This document shows positions 1 through 8,125 of a DNA stretch of 64,000 nucleotides, piece by piece. A program made the translations under genes and the position numbers. The notes under the pieces are model-generated. The model did not search any database. It saw only the letters and a program-made list of their open reading frames with translations, and was not told the DNA's origin. The stretch covers positions 1,736,001 to 1,800,000 of the forward strand of contig OZ241740.1 in assembly GCA_965200975.1 (NCBI GenBank), in the 5' to 3' direction. Source of the stretch: S5-327 sp965200975. GTDB taxonomy: Bacteria; Chloroflexota; Dehalococcoidia; Lucifugimonadales; Australimonadaceae. The first letter of the stretch is position 1. Every line of letters begins with the position of its first letter.

Positions 1-341
1 TTGAAGTCCATCAGGTAGGAGACCTGCGTCCCGCCGGTAGGGTCTTCCGCGATCTCCGTGGCGAGCCGGTTGATCTGCAGCCGGTTGCCCATACGGTCTT
101 TCCCTTCGCCGCGGACAACGACGCGCCGGCCCTCTTCGACCTCGCCGACGGTCATGTTGACGTCCATGCCCACCTTGAACGGGCCGACCTTCTGCACCAT
201 ATGGAGTTTGTAGCTCGTGTCGCTGAGTTTCGCGATGCTCTCGCACCCCGGCAGGCACTTGGCGACTTTGGACAAGTCCCAGAAGAAGTCCCACGCTTCA
301 GCGGGCGCCGCGTTCACGACAAAGTTATCGGCGACTTCCAT
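1..341 (-). CDS. CoxG-like SRPBCC protein (partial)
   Basis: The gene starts with ATG at 341 and runs off the left edge, so only the first 113 codons are seen. The N-terminus (MEVADNFVVNAAPAEAWDFF) is typical of the CoxG/carbon monoxide dehydrogenase subunit G family, an SRPBCC fold with a hydrophobic pocket; the visible CLPGCES and VGPFKVGM segments fit that family. CoxG proteins help recruit or mature molybdenum hydroxylases at the membrane, or carry the substrate; the exact role here is unknown. The start shares one base with the stop of the 2Fe-2S subunit gene (TAATG), which shows translational coupling as last visible gene of the operon. Confidence 0.85.
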   Translation of the reverse strand, partial: MEVADNFVVNAAPAEAWDFFWDLSKVAKCLPGCESIAKLSDTSYKLHMVQKVGPFKVGMDVNMTVGEVEEGRRVVVRGEGKDRMGNRLQINRLATEIAEDPTGGTQVSYLMDF

Positions 342-835
342 TAGCCCTCTCCGCCTTCGGCCTCCGCATCGGCAAGCGCCCCCGCGCCGACCAAGGCTTG
401 AACGGATCGGAGTATACCCGCGTATCCGGTGCACCGGCAGATGTTGCCGCCCATATAGCGGACTATCTCCTCGCGAGTGGGGTTGGGGTTCTCGTCGAGG
501 AGCGCTTTCGTCAGGAGCTCCATCCCCGGGGTGCAGTACCCGCACTGCAAGCCGAAGTTCTCGACGAACGCCTGCTGAATGGGATGCAGGCCATCCTCGG
601 GGGTAAGCCCCTCGATAGTGAGCACCTCCCGCCCCTCGACCTGGCCGACGAGGATGCTGCACGCGCTGGCCGCCCGCCCGTCGAGCAGCACCGTGCAGGC
701 GCCGCATATGCCGCTGTGACAGTACTCCTTCGTGCCCTTGAGTCCGAAGTACTCCCTGAGCGCGTCGAGCAGCGTCGTCGCGGGAGGGAGATCGACGCTC
801 TGCGGGGCGCCGTTCACGGTAAGGTTGACGCGCAC
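341..835 (-). CDS. Molybdenum hydroxylase 2Fe-2S subunit (CoxS-like)
   Basis: Small electron-transfer subunit (164 aa) of a xanthine dehydrogenase/CO dehydrogenase-family enzyme. Two [2Fe-2S] sites are visible: a plant-ferredoxin-type cluster at the N-terminus (CHSGICGAC near residue 39, with a further Cys near 58) and an all-helical C-terminal domain with CGYC (near 98) and CRC (near 133). It starts at GTG (833-835), one base after the stop of the large-subunit gene. Length and motif order are normal for the family. It passes electrons from the molybdenum centre in the large subunit to the FAD subunit. Confidence 0.95.
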   Translation of the reverse strand: MRVNLTVNGAPQSVDLPPATTLLDALREYFGLKGTKEYCHSGICGACTVLLDGRAASACSILVGQVEGREVLTIEGLTPEDGLHPIQQAFVENFGLQCGYCTPGMELLTKALLDENPNPTREEIVRYMGGNICRCTGYAGILRSVQALVGAGALADAEAEGGEG

Positions 836-836
836 G

Positions 837-3167
837 TTACGCCTCCGCTCCGGAGTCTCTTGCGTCGAGCGCCGCCAGCACTTTGTGCGGCAGCAGGGGG
901 ACTTCGTGGAACAGCTCTCCCGTCGCGTCGTAGACGGCGTTCAGCACAGCGCCGGGAACGACGACTGCGCCGATTTCGCCCATTCCTTTTGCGCCGAAGG
1001 GGCCGCCCTCGAACGGGTGGTCGACAAACCGCGGGGCATACGCCGGCATCGTTTCCATCGTCGGGAGCGGGTAGTCGAGCAGCGCGGAGTTGATGAGCTG
1101 CCCTCCGTCGTCCCACACCATCTGCTCGAAGAGCGTAGGGCCCAACTCCTGCCCTACTCCGCCCTCGAGCTGCGTCTCGATAGAGAGCGGATTGACCGCT
1201 GTGCCGGTCGTCGCGGCGGCGGCGGCTTTCACGAGGCGCACCTGCCCTGTCTCGACGTCGATCTCGACTTCCGCCGCGCACGATGCGAACGTCCAGAACG
1301 TCGACGCTATCGGGTAGTCCTTGCCGTCGGGAGCGCGGTAGGTCCCTCCGACGACGCAGTCGCCGGTTGCGGCGATCGGCGCGCCGACGCGCCGGACGAG
1401 TTCGGGCAAGCTGAGGAGCGCGCCGCCGGCGGCGTCCGTTCCCGCTACGCCCTCGGGGGCGATGGTCAGTCCTGCGGCGTCGCGTTCGAGCAGTTGCGAG
1501 GCGGCTTCGATAACCTGCCGGCGCACCTTGCCCGCCGCCTCGACGACTGCGACGCCCATGTGGTAGGTCGAGCGGCTGGCCGTCGTCGAGCTGTCGACAG
1601 GCACGCGGCCCGTATCGCTGTGAACGATCCGGATCGAGTCGAGGCCGACGCCGAGCGCGTCGCCTGCGAGCTGGGCCATAGTAGTGTCGGAGCCCTGCCC
1701 TATGTTGACGGTGCCGATGCGCGTCTCGAATACGCCGTCTTCGCCGAGCGCGATCTCGGCGCTGTTCTCCGACATCCGCCGGGGCGGAGTGAGGGTGTAC
1801 TTGATGGTGCATGAAACGCCGCGCCCGCGCAGGGTCTTGCCGTCCGGCGAGGGCGCAAGCGGAGTGTCCCACCCGATGGCGTCGACGGCCTTGTCGAGGC
1901 ACTCGTGGGCGTGCGCAGACCGGAGGTAGTCCCCGGTGATGTGGATGTCGCCGTCGCGCACGAGGTTTTTGCGGCGGATCTCGAGGCGGTCGATGCCGAG
2001 GTCGCGGGCGATGCGGTCGAGCTGCGCCTCGTACGACATTGTGTGCTGGGTGGTGGGCAGTCCGCGGTAAGGGGCCGACGGGGGCTTGTTGGTGTAAACG
2101 GCGTAGCAGTCGACGCGGGCGTGAGGAATCCGGTAGGGGCCGGCGGCGACCTTGAGGGTGTTGTTGGCGCTGCGGGCGCCGCTGATGGCGTATGCGCCTA
2201 CATCGACGTAGAAGGCGTTGTGCCGGGCGACGATCGTGCCGTCGCGCATCACGCCGGTCTTCATCCTGTTCGCGTAGGCGGGCCGGAGGTAGGTCTGGAA
2301 CGTCTCTTCCTGGGTGAACACGTAGCGGACGGGACGGCCTGCAAGCTTGGCGGCAGCGGTGATGACGCACTCGATGCGGTCGCGGCTCTTGCTGCCGAAC
2401 CCTCCGCCCACGTACGGCACGATAACGCGCGCCGGCATCCCGAACATACGCTCGAGCTCGCGGCCCAGGGGGAAGGGCGACTGGCAGTTCGTCCACACCG
2501 TAATTTGCCCGCCCTCGACCTGCGCGATGACCGCGTGCAGGTCAAGGGCGCAGTGCTGCACCGGCGGCGTGGTGAACTCGTCTTCGTAGACGAAGTCCGC
2601 CTCTGCAAAGCCCTGCTCCACATCTCCGCGCGCGAGCGTCGCCTGGTGGCAGATGTTCGTGCCCTCGACCGGGTTGAGCTCCGGCGCGATGGGAAAGAAC
2701 TCCTCGTGCACGCGCGGCGCTCCCTCGGCCAGGGCGGACGCGACGTCCATCACCGCGGGAAGCTCGGCGTACTCGATGTCGACGAGCTCGGCGCCCGCCT
2801 CGGCTGTAGCGATATCTTCCGCGACGACCACTGCGATGATGTCGCCGTGGTGGCGAGCCTTGTCCATAGCCACGAGCGGGGCGTCGCGGTAGACGAACCC
2901 GTAGAGCTCCTCCATATCCGGATCGGCGCGCACTTCGTCGCGGGTGAGCACGCAGACCACGCCGGGCAAGGCGCGAGCGGCGGAGGCGTCGATCGCCTCG
3001 ATACGGGCGTGCGGCAGCAGGCTCCTCACGATTTTGGCGTGCGCCATGCCCGGCACGACGAGGTCGCCCATATACTCGACGCGCCCAGCCGCCTTATCGG
3101 CAGCCTCGAGAGTCGGCATCGACTGGCCGACGAGGCGAGTTACGCGGTTGCTCGTTGCAGCGCACAT
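837..3167 (-). CDS. Molybdenum hydroxylase large (Moco) subunit
   Basis: Catalytic subunit (776 aa from the chosen ATG at 3167) of a xanthine oxidase-family molybdenum hydroxylase. The N-terminal aldehyde oxidase domain (GRVEYMGDLVVPG), GGFGSKSRDR, a molybdopterin-contacting GQGSDTT and a C-terminal KGMGEIGA carrying the expected catalytic Glu are all present. The active-site loop reads APYRGLP, not the CSFR loop of form I CO dehydrogenase, so the substrate is more likely an organic aldehyde, heterocycle or similar compound than CO. An upstream in-frame start at 3215 is possible; 3167 was chosen because it gives the family N-terminus and a short 28-base overlap with the FAD subunit gene. Confidence 0.93.
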   Translation of the reverse strand: MCAATSNRVTRLVGQSMPTLEAADKAAGRVEYMGDLVVPGMAHAKIVRSLLPHARIEAIDASAARALPGVVCVLTRDEVRADPDMEELYGFVYRDAPLVAMDKARHHGDIIAVVVAEDIATAEAGAELVDIEYAELPAVMDVASALAEGAPRVHEEFFPIAPELNPVEGTNICHQATLARGDVEQGFAEADFVYEDEFTTPPVQHCALDLHAVIAQVEGGQITVWTNCQSPFPLGRELERMFGMPARVIVPYVGGGFGSKSRDRIECVITAAAKLAGRPVRYVFTQEETFQTYLRPAYANRMKTGVMRDGTIVARHNAFYVDVGAYAISGARSANNTLKVAAGPYRIPHARVDCYAVYTNKPPSAPYRGLPTTQHTMSYEAQLDRIARDLGIDRLEIRRKNLVRDGDIHITGDYLRSAHAHECLDKAVDAIGWDTPLAPSPDGKTLRGRGVSCTIKYTLTPPRRMSENSAEIALGEDGVFETRIGTVNIGQGSDTTMAQLAGDALGVGLDSIRIVHSDTGRVPVDSSTTASRSTYHMGVAVVEAAGKVRRQVIEAASQLLERDAAGLTIAPEGVAGTDAAGGALLSLPELVRRVGAPIAATGDCVVGGTYRAPDGKDYPIASTFWTFASCAAEVEIDVETGQVRLVKAAAAATTGTAVNPLSIETQLEGGVGQELGPTLFEQMVWDDGGQLINSALLDYPLPTMETMPAYAPRFVDHPFEGGPFGAKGMGEIGAVVVPGAVLNAVYDATGELFHEVPLLPHKVLAALDARDSGAEA

Positions 3168-4003
3168 GTCAAAGCCCGCTCCACCAACACCTTCATAATC
3201 CTGCGCTTGAACCAAACAGGGCCCCGCAAATCGTCAATCGGGTCGGTCTCCTCCGCAGCGGCAGCCGCGACATCCGCCACGCGCGACGCCGACGGGGCCT
3301 CGCCCTCGAGGCCGCGGGCAGCTTGCGCGACGATGGGCACAGGCCCCGCGGCGCCCATCACAACGCGGGCCGCCGAGCACACGCCCGACGACGGATCGAC
3401 TGTCACGAGAGCGGACGCGTTGGCGACCGGCTTGTTCTCCGGAGAGCCGACGGTGAACTTCTGGTGCGAGCCGCCCGCGCCGGGGCCGGGATGCGGCGCG
3501 TCGACGCCCACGACCAGTTCGCCGGGCGCGAGCGTCGTCTCGTAGGGGCCCAGGTAGAACTCCTCTATCGGCGTCGACCGTTCGCCCTGGGCCCCTGCGA
3601 TGCGCACGGCGGCGCCGTAGGCGGCGAGCGCCGTCGGCGTGTCGGTCTGCGGTTCGCCGTAGGCGACGGCTCCTCCGACGGTCGCCATATTCCTCACGCG
3701 CACATTGGCGACTTGCGAGGCGGCCTCCGCCAGCAACCCGTAGCTCCGCCGGACCCCCGCGTCGAGCTCGAGCGTCCGGATGGGCGTGAGCGCGCCAATG
3801 CGCAGCGCGCCGTTCTGTTCGAGGCCGCTCAGCCCCGCGACAGCGCCGATGTCGACGACGTACTCGGGCCGGACGACCCCTAGCTCGAGCATGACGACTG
3901 CGGCGCTGCCGCCCCCGATAACGAGGGAGCTATCAGCGTTGGCGGCCAGGAATGCGGTCGCTTCCGCAACCGTGGAGGGGCGCACGTACTCGAACGGCTG
4001 CAT
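3140..4003 (-). CDS. Molybdenum hydroxylase FAD-binding subunit (CoxM-like)
   Basis: FAD subunit (287 aa) of the same enzyme. The start MQPFEYVRPSTVAEA is typical, followed by the FAD-binding VIGGGSAAV (usual family form AGGT/S) and the ATVGGAVAYGEPQTD loop; the C-terminal CO dehydrogenase flavoprotein domain follows. ATG at 4003 lies 5 bases after the stop of the monooxygenase gene. A longer reading to 4177 exists but has no family similarity and would overlap that gene. The subunit moves electrons from the FeS clusters to an acceptor. Confidence 0.93.
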   Translation of the reverse strand: MQPFEYVRPSTVAEATAFLAANADSSLVIGGGSAAVVMLELGVVRPEYVVDIGAVAGLSGLEQNGALRIGALTPIRTLELDAGVRRSYGLLAEAASQVANVRVRNMATVGGAVAYGEPQTDTPTALAAYGAAVRIAGAQGERSTPIEEFYLGPYETTLAPGELVVGVDAPHPGPGAGGSHQKFTVGSPENKPVANASALVTVDPSSGVCSAARVVMGAAGPVPIVAQAARGLEGEAPSASRVADVAAAAAEETDPIDDLRGPVWFKRRIMKVLVERALTCALQRATA

Positions 4004-4008
4004 AGCCG

Positions 4009-5007
4009 CTAGCCCGCCTTCCGTATGACGTCTTCGGCGAAGCTCTGGAGGTACTCCTTCCGAGCGTCGAGCGTCCGGGGCAAGTTGTAGAACGTTACGC
4101 CCACGTAGTCGACGCCTTGCTCCGCCAACTGATTGAACTGTTCGAGACAGTCGGCGCCGTTGCCGGTCACCGCCCAATCGTCGACCCGGGAGTCGCTCTC
4201 GATATTTATGCGCACCATCGTGTCTTCCTGCATATTCCAGGTGCTGTACATACGGTAGGAGGACTCGGCGGCAGCCTGCGCCTCGGCGGCGGCGGTTTCG
4301 CGGTCTTTTGCAAACGCCACGCCACGCGAGATTGTGACCCGCCCTTCTCCCGGCCGCCCCAACGCGGCGCGCTCGCCGCGATAGGCGTCGATCAGGGCGG
4401 AGAGGTCGCCGAAACCGACCTGAGGCGCGATGTAGCAGGCGTCGGCGATACGGGCCGCGCGACGGACGGCGCCGTCGCTCTGGCAGGCGATCCAGATGGG
4501 CGGGTGCGGCTGCTGCACGGGAAGGAACCCCATGCGGGCGCCGTGAATGTTCCAGTAGCGGCCCTCATGGTCGACCTCTTCGCCAGACCACAGCCGCTTC
4601 ATCACTTCGATCGACTCTTCGAGGCGCGGAGCGCGGTCTCTCCGGGCGGCGCCGACGGCCTCGAGCTCGGTCTCGCGGTACCCGATGCCGACGCCGAGCG
4701 TAAACCGTCCGCGGCAGATGTGGTCGAGCGTCGCGGCGTCTTCCGCGATCTGCAAGGGGTTGTGGAGCGGCAACAGGACGATGCCGGTGAGCAGACGCAT
4801 ATCGCCCGTTTCGGGAGCGAGGCGGGCAAGAACCGGGAACGGCTGAGGCCAAATTGTGGGGTGCGACACCCAGTGCTGGGGCATCGTAACCGCAGAGAAG
4901 CCGGAGTCCCGGGCGACGTGGCAGATCTCCACCAGGTCGTCGATCTGCTCATACAACGGACGGGCGCGGTCGGTCAGGAAAGACCGCAGGTAAAGGCCGA
5001 ATTGCAT
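4009..5007 (-). CDS. LLM-class flavin-dependent monooxygenase
   Basis: 332-aa luciferase-like TIM-barrel protein with the usual N-terminus (MQFGLYLRSF), a TGIVLLPLHNPLQIAEDAA segment, GRFTLGVGIGYR, and RAARIADACYIAP near the flavin site. Such enzymes use reduced FMN or F420 to oxygenate or reduce organic substrates; the cofactor cannot be decided from sequence alone. It is the first gene of the operon and lies 5 bases from the FAD subunit gene, so the monooxygenase and hydroxylase probably act on the same compound. Expanded families of this kind are known from SAR202 genomes. Confidence 0.92.
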   Translation of the reverse strand: MQFGLYLRSFLTDRARPLYEQIDDLVEICHVARDSGFSAVTMPQHWVSHPTIWPQPFPVLARLAPETGDMRLLTGIVLLPLHNPLQIAEDAATLDHICRGRFTLGVGIGYRETELEAVGAARRDRAPRLEESIEVMKRLWSGEEVDHEGRYWNIHGARMGFLPVQQPHPPIWIACQSDGAVRRAARIADACYIAPQVGFGDLSALIDAYRGERAALGRPGEGRVTISRGVAFAKDRETAAAEAQAAAESSYRMYSTWNMQEDTMVRINIESDSRVDDWAVTGNGADCLEQFNQLAEQGVDYVGVTFYNLPRTLDARKEYLQSFAEDVIRKAG

Positions 5008-5021
5008 ACGTATTCCCGCGG

Positions 5022-5077
5022 GTTGAGAATTTTCGGAGAGAGCCTATCAGAGGAAGGCGCCTTCTGACGATACCGGC
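5022..5077 (-). promoter_or_regulatory. Candidate promoter/operator before the monooxygenase operon
   Basis: Between the vapC remnant and the monooxygenase gene, the minus strand has TCGTCA, 18 bases and TAGGCT (a TANNNT box), with a perfect 12-bp palindrome GAAGGCGCCTTC at 5053-5064 lying in the spacer. A palindrome between -35 and -10 is a common repressor site. The -35 match is weak, and the palindrome could instead serve as a terminator stem for vapBC. Confidence 0.3.
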
Positions 5078-5082
5078 GCCCG

Positions 5083-5480
5083 TCAGACGACCGGGGGCGT
5101 CAGTATCGCGCACTCGGGGCCCGGAGCGCAGCCAAGCCTGTGATCGAGGGTGAGGAGCGGACAATCCAGCGACTCCGCCAGCGCAACATACCATGCGTCG
5201 TAGGCTGTTATGTTCCTGCGCAGCGCCATATCCGATTGGCGTACGGAATGAAAGGGAACAGGCTTATAGGAGCGTCCAGCAAGTCGCTGTACGCGGCAGC
5301 GGCCTCCGCGGTAGAGAGGCGTCCCTTCAGCTCCATCTGGCGGAGGGTGTTGTCTGATTCGACCAGCACAGACCATGGGGCGGCGAGGTCGCCTTGCGCC
5401 ATTTCTGATCGCGACCATCGCCCATCAGCGTCTTGCCGGGCGATGGCCGAGACCAGGACAGCGGCGTCTACGACAATCAT
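5083..5480 (-). pseudogene. VapC-type PIN toxin, frameshifted
   Basis: The first part (from ATG 5480) reads MIVVDAAVLVSAIARQ with the first PIN-domain Asp and continues through SLFPFIPYANRIW. The rest of the domain, LRRNITAYDAWYVALAESL and then LLTLDHRL with the remaining acidic residues, is in another frame. Adding one G near 5226 (TGGCG to TGGGCG) would restore a normal protein of about 132 aa reading RIWALRRN. VapC toxins are Mg-dependent RNases that cut tRNA or rRNA. The first frame as it stands ends after RIWRCAGT and lacks half the active site. Either a true null mutation or a sequencing error. Confidence 0.82.
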
Positions 5481-5726
5481 CTACCTCCTGTCGGCGTCCC
5501 TCGCCTCGAGGATTGCGGAGGTAGTCACCGTTGAGTCGGAGGCGTAGACGCGCCGGCTCACTCTCGTCAGCCACTCCTCTATGGACGGTATGGGCGGTTC
5601 CGCCGCGAGGCGCTCGAGCTCGCCGTGGAGGTACTGCTGCATCGACTGCTTCCTGCGGGCGGCGCGGCTGGCGAGCTGGTCGCGCACTTCTTCGCTAACG
5701 TTCCTGATGGTCAGCTGCACCGCCAT
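5481..5726 (-). CDS. VapB/FitA-type ribbon-helix-helix antitoxin
   Basis: 81-aa protein starting MAVQLTIRNVSEEVRDQLAS, a ribbon-helix-helix DNA-binding N-terminus, followed by a C-terminal tail that would wrap the PIN toxin. The start at 5726 is supported by a strong Shine-Dalgarno (GGAGG on the minus strand at about 5732-5740). Its TAG stop (5481-5483) directly abuts the toxin ATG. Antitoxins of this type repress their own promoter. With the toxin frameshifted, this may persist as an orphan antitoxin. Confidence 0.85.
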   Translation of the reverse strand: MAVQLTIRNVSEEVRDQLASRAARRKQSMQQYLHGELERLAAEPPIPSIEEWLTRVSRRVYASDSTVTTSAILEARDADRR

Positions 5727-5781
5727 CGTTCGCCTCCTCCGAGCAGCATGCATGCATTATGCAAGCGCTCCCCCAGCCCCG

Positions 5782-6603
5782 TCACGCTTCCTGCTCTTGC
5801 AGGAACGCCCGCACCGCGGCGGCGTACGCCTCCGGTTGTTCGAGGTGCGCCCAGTGCCCTCCGCCCGGAATCTCGACGAGCCGGCAGTCAGGGATCGCCG
5901 CTTCCATGCGGACGGCGACGTCGCGGCGCAGGAGCGTGCTCTCCGCTCCGCGGACGATCAGCGTCGGGACGCCGACGTTCGGCAGGCTCTCCCACACGTC
6001 GGGGCGGTCGTACTGCGTAACCACATCGCGGCTCCGCTTCCAGGTGTAGCCGCCGCCGTCCGCCGGTTTCGCCAGGGCGGCGACGTTCCGGCGCAGCTCC
6101 TCGTCGCTCGCGTTGGGCTGACGCGAGCGCAGGCGCTCGACGACAGCGTCGAAGTCGGGGTAGAAGTCGGTCTCGCCCTTGTAGCGGGAGATCATCGCGA
6201 CGGAGCCGGGGTTGTAGGAGTCGGGGTCCATGTCGGTAATGACGAGGCGCGAGGCGGCGTCCGGATGCTGCGCGACGCTCATCCATGCGTTCTTGCTGCC
6301 TGCCGAGTGCCCTATGAGCGTCGCGCCTGTGAGTCCCAGGCCGTCGATGACCTCTTTGGTCTCGGCCACGTAATCGGCCAGCCGGTACGAGTCGGCGCGA
6401 GGGCTGTCTCCGTGACCGCGATGGTCGAGCGCGACGACGTGGAAGTCGCCGCGCATCGACTCCGCGAACGTGGCCCAGAGCGCAGCCGAGTCCTGCAGCC
6501 CGTGCAAGAGGAGCAGGGGCGGCGCGCCGGGGTTGCCCCAATCGAGGTAGTGCAGGTCGATCCCGTGCGCGCGGACGGCGCCCTCGGTTGGCGGCGTGGT
6601 CAT
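5782..6603 (-). CDS. Alpha/beta hydrolase
   Basis: 273-aa hydrolase. It shows the oxyanion HG loop (LLLLHGLQDS), a nucleophile elbow GHSAGS and a C-terminal GGGHWAHLE with the catalytic His. Acidic residues are available in the RGAESTLL region. It has no signal peptide, so it is cytosolic. The start at 6603 is chosen because GGGGAGGAA lies just upstream; a longer reading to 6630 lacks this. The substrate is unknown; C-C or ester hydrolysis of degradation intermediates would fit the neighbourhood. Confidence 0.88.
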   Translation of the reverse strand: MTTPPTEGAVRAHGIDLHYLDWGNPGAPPLLLLHGLQDSAALWATFAESMRGDFHVVALDHRGHGDSPRADSYRLADYVAETKEVIDGLGLTGATLIGHSAGSKNAWMSVAQHPDAASRLVITDMDPDSYNPGSVAMISRYKGETDFYPDFDAVVERLRSRQPNASDEELRRNVAALAKPADGGGYTWKRSRDVVTQYDRPDVWESLPNVGVPTLIVRGAESTLLRRDVAVRMEAAIPDCRLVEIPGGGHWAHLEQPEAYAAAVRAFLQEQEA

Positions 6604-6687
6604 AGCGGCGTTCCTCCCCGGCCCTTGCAAGGGCGCGCGTGAGGGTAGAGAGCGGCGGCCCGCGCCGTCAACTGCGACGGGGGCGCC

Positions 6688-7773
6688 CTACTCCACCGTA
6701 ACCGGATGCGGAACGGCGGCCCAGAAGTCGTAGCCGCGCTCGTTCCACTTGATGGCGTCGGGCTCCGGCTGGGTGTTGCCGGCGCTATCGGTGGCGCGCA
6801 TCGTTATGGTGTGCTCGCCCTTGGGAGCGTCCCAGATGAACTCCCACCGGCAGCCGCCCATCGGGATGTTGGGCTCCTGAATGGCCGCCTCGGCCCACGT
6901 CTTGCCGCCGTCGAGGCTGTACTCCACCCTGCTGATGCTCCCGTGGCCCGACCAGGCATAGCCGCGGATGGCCTGTTCGCCGGCCTGCAGGGTCGCAGGC
7001 CACGCCATAGCGATGCCGGAGCGCACCGGCGTTGTGGTGAGCACAGGGCCCCAGGCCGGCGGTTCGGGCGGGAAGTCCGGCCCCGCGAGCACGTACTCTT
7101 CGGTGTTGCGCATTACGTGAATGGGCTCTTCCGCCACGTAGATCTTGCCGACCCACTTGATGCTGTTGACGCCGACCCATCCGGGGACGACAACCCGGGC
7201 AGGATAGCCGTGGTCGGGCGGGATGAGGTCGCCGTTCATGGCGTAGGCGACGATAGTGTCGGGCTCCAGGGCTTTCGCCACCGGCATCGGGCGTTCGACG
7301 GCGGCCTTGTCCAGGCCCGTCGGCATCACGTCGACCGCCGATGGCTTGAGGCCGGCGCGCCGGAGAATTTCGCCCAGAGGAACGCCGGTCCATTCGGCGA
7401 CGGCGTAGGAACCGTAGCGCCACGGGCGGCCCTTGGGCATCGCGCCCTGGTACTCCTTGAAGAAGATGCGTCCGTTGCCGGCGCACTCGATGAACCGTGT
7501 GACGGTGGTCGAGGGCATCCTGAGCAGTTCGTCGTAGCTGATGCTCAGAGGTTTCTCGACGCCGGGGCCCTCGACGCTAAGCGTCCACGTAGCAGCGTCG
7601 ATTATGGGTGTTGGGCCATGGTTGCGGATATAGAAGAGCGACGCCGGCGTCAGGTACCCGCGCCCGTACAGCTGCTCCCAGCGGGTCTCGACGCACACGT
7701 CATGGTGGAAGAACAGCTCATCGGGCGTCGGCTTCACATGGGTGCCGGGGGGCGTAGGGGTCTGCTGAGTCAT
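6688..7773 (-). CDS. Sulfite oxidase-family molybdoenzyme
   Basis: 361-aa protein with an oxidoreductase molybdopterin-binding domain (about residues 50-220) and a Mo-co dimerisation domain (about 235-355). The Mo-ligating Cys lies in FIECAGNGR; RVVVPGWVGVNSIKWVG matches the substrate region. No Tat or Sec signal is seen and no haem b5 domain, so it is a cytoplasmic-looking, SorA- or plant-like enzyme. It should oxidise sulfite to sulfate. ATG at 7773 is preceded by GGAGAGAGG at a 7-base distance. Upstream lies a Cys-codon leader ORF and a terminator, so expression is probably set by attenuation. Confidence 0.92.
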   Translation of the reverse strand: MTQQTPTPPGTHVKPTPDELFFHHDVCVETRWEQLYGRGYLTPASLFYIRNHGPTPIIDAATWTLSVEGPGVEKPLSISYDELLRMPSTTVTRFIECAGNGRIFFKEYQGAMPKGRPWRYGSYAVAEWTGVPLGEILRRAGLKPSAVDVMPTGLDKAAVERPMPVAKALEPDTIVAYAMNGDLIPPDHGYPARVVVPGWVGVNSIKWVGKIYVAEEPIHVMRNTEEYVLAGPDFPPEPPAWGPVLTTTPVRSGIAMAWPATLQAGEQAIRGYAWSGHGSISRVEYSLDGGKTWAEAAIQEPNIPMGGCRWEFIWDAPKGEHTITMRATDSAGNTQPEPDAIKWNERGYDFWAAVPHPVTVE

Positions 7774-7807
7774 AACGCTACCTCTCTCCGGGATTCATAG
7801 CGGCCAC

Positions 7808-7832
7808 AAAAAAGCCCTGCGGCGCACAGGGC
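7808..7832 (-). terminator. Intrinsic terminator in the sulfite oxidase leader
   Basis: On the minus strand GCCCTG, a 7-base loop and CAGGGC are followed directly by six T. It starts one base after the stop codon of the Cys-rich leader ORF and ends 35 bases before the sulfite oxidase start. It has no other minus-strand gene to terminate, which makes it an attenuator. A second GCCCTG copy at 7837-7842 (last codons of the leader ORF) could compete for the CAGGGC arm. Confidence 0.8.
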
Positions 7833-7833
7833 G

Positions 7834-7917
7834 CTACAGGGCGGCGGGCGAACGCGTGCGGGACGTACAACACGCCCCGCAGCTACAGATACAACAACAC
7901 GCGCACGCCAACGCCAT
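7834..7917 (-). CDS. Cysteine-rich leader peptide (attenuation ORF)
   Basis: ATG at 7917 to TAG at 7834 encodes 27 residues reading MALACACCCICSCGACC then TSRTRSPAAL: 8 Cys in the first 17 codons. A purine-rich GGAAGAGG lies 3-4 bases before the ATG. A 10-bp hairpin (7857-7881, one G-U pair) covers the last Cys codons, with the TGT TGT pair in or near its loop, and the terminator follows one base after the stop. This is the layout of amino-acid attenuators, with Cys-tRNA supply as the probable signal. Cysteine-rich upstream ORFs that control sulfur genes are known from mycobacteria. The sense of regulation cannot be read from sequence. Confidence 0.72.
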   Translation of the reverse strand: MALACACCCICSCGACCTSRTRSPAAL

Positions 7918-7951
7918 CAGCCTCTTCCGCGAACCCAACTAGATTGCCGAA

Positions 7952-7981
7952 ACCCTAAATAAGCGCCCGCGCCGGTGTCAA
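7952..7981 (-). promoter_or_regulatory. Promoter of the sulfite oxidase leader
   Basis: Minus-strand TTGACA (7976-7981), an 18-base spacer and TAGGGT (7952-7957, a TANNNT box). Transcription would start near 7945, about 28 bases before the leader ORF start. The same -35/-10 form recurs elsewhere in the window. Confidence 0.6.
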
Positions 7982-8091
7982 TACCCAGCAGCCCGGGAAA
8001 ATCCCGCCCGCGCGGGCACCCCGTCCGCCGCTTACCGGCCTGGCTCGACCTGCCACGCTAGTCCCGGCGACGCCTCCCGCCTCTTGCCCCG

Positions 8092-8112
8092 CAGCGGCGG
8101 CGCGGGTAGCAT
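8092..8112 (+). promoter_or_regulatory. Weak promoter candidate for the second hydroxylase operon
   Basis: TAGCAT at 8107-8112 is preceded at 17-base spacing by a poor -35 (TTGCCC, beginning just before 8092). It lies 13 bases from the ATG at 8126 and would give a very short leader. It diverges from the sulfite oxidase leader promoter. No other feature is visible in the rest of 7982-8125. Confidence 0.3.
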
Positions 8113-8125
8113 CCCGTGCGCCGTT

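Noticed and set aside
837..3167. Aerobic CO dehydrogenase assignment for the large subunit
   Set aside because: The form I active-site CSFR loop is absent (APYRGLP here), so CO oxidation is not supported for this or the second enzyme.
814..3545. Long open frames opposite or shifted within the first hydroxylase operon (e.g. 814-2496 minus, 1905-3545 plus)
   Set aside because: High GC leaves shadow frames open; they are Arg/Ala/Pro-rich, lack family motifs and overlap well-supported genes.
7991..8012. Terminator from GCCCGCGCGGGC with nearby TTTT on the minus strand
   Set aside because: It lies upstream of the leader promoter with no gene to terminate, and such GC palindromes are common by chance here.
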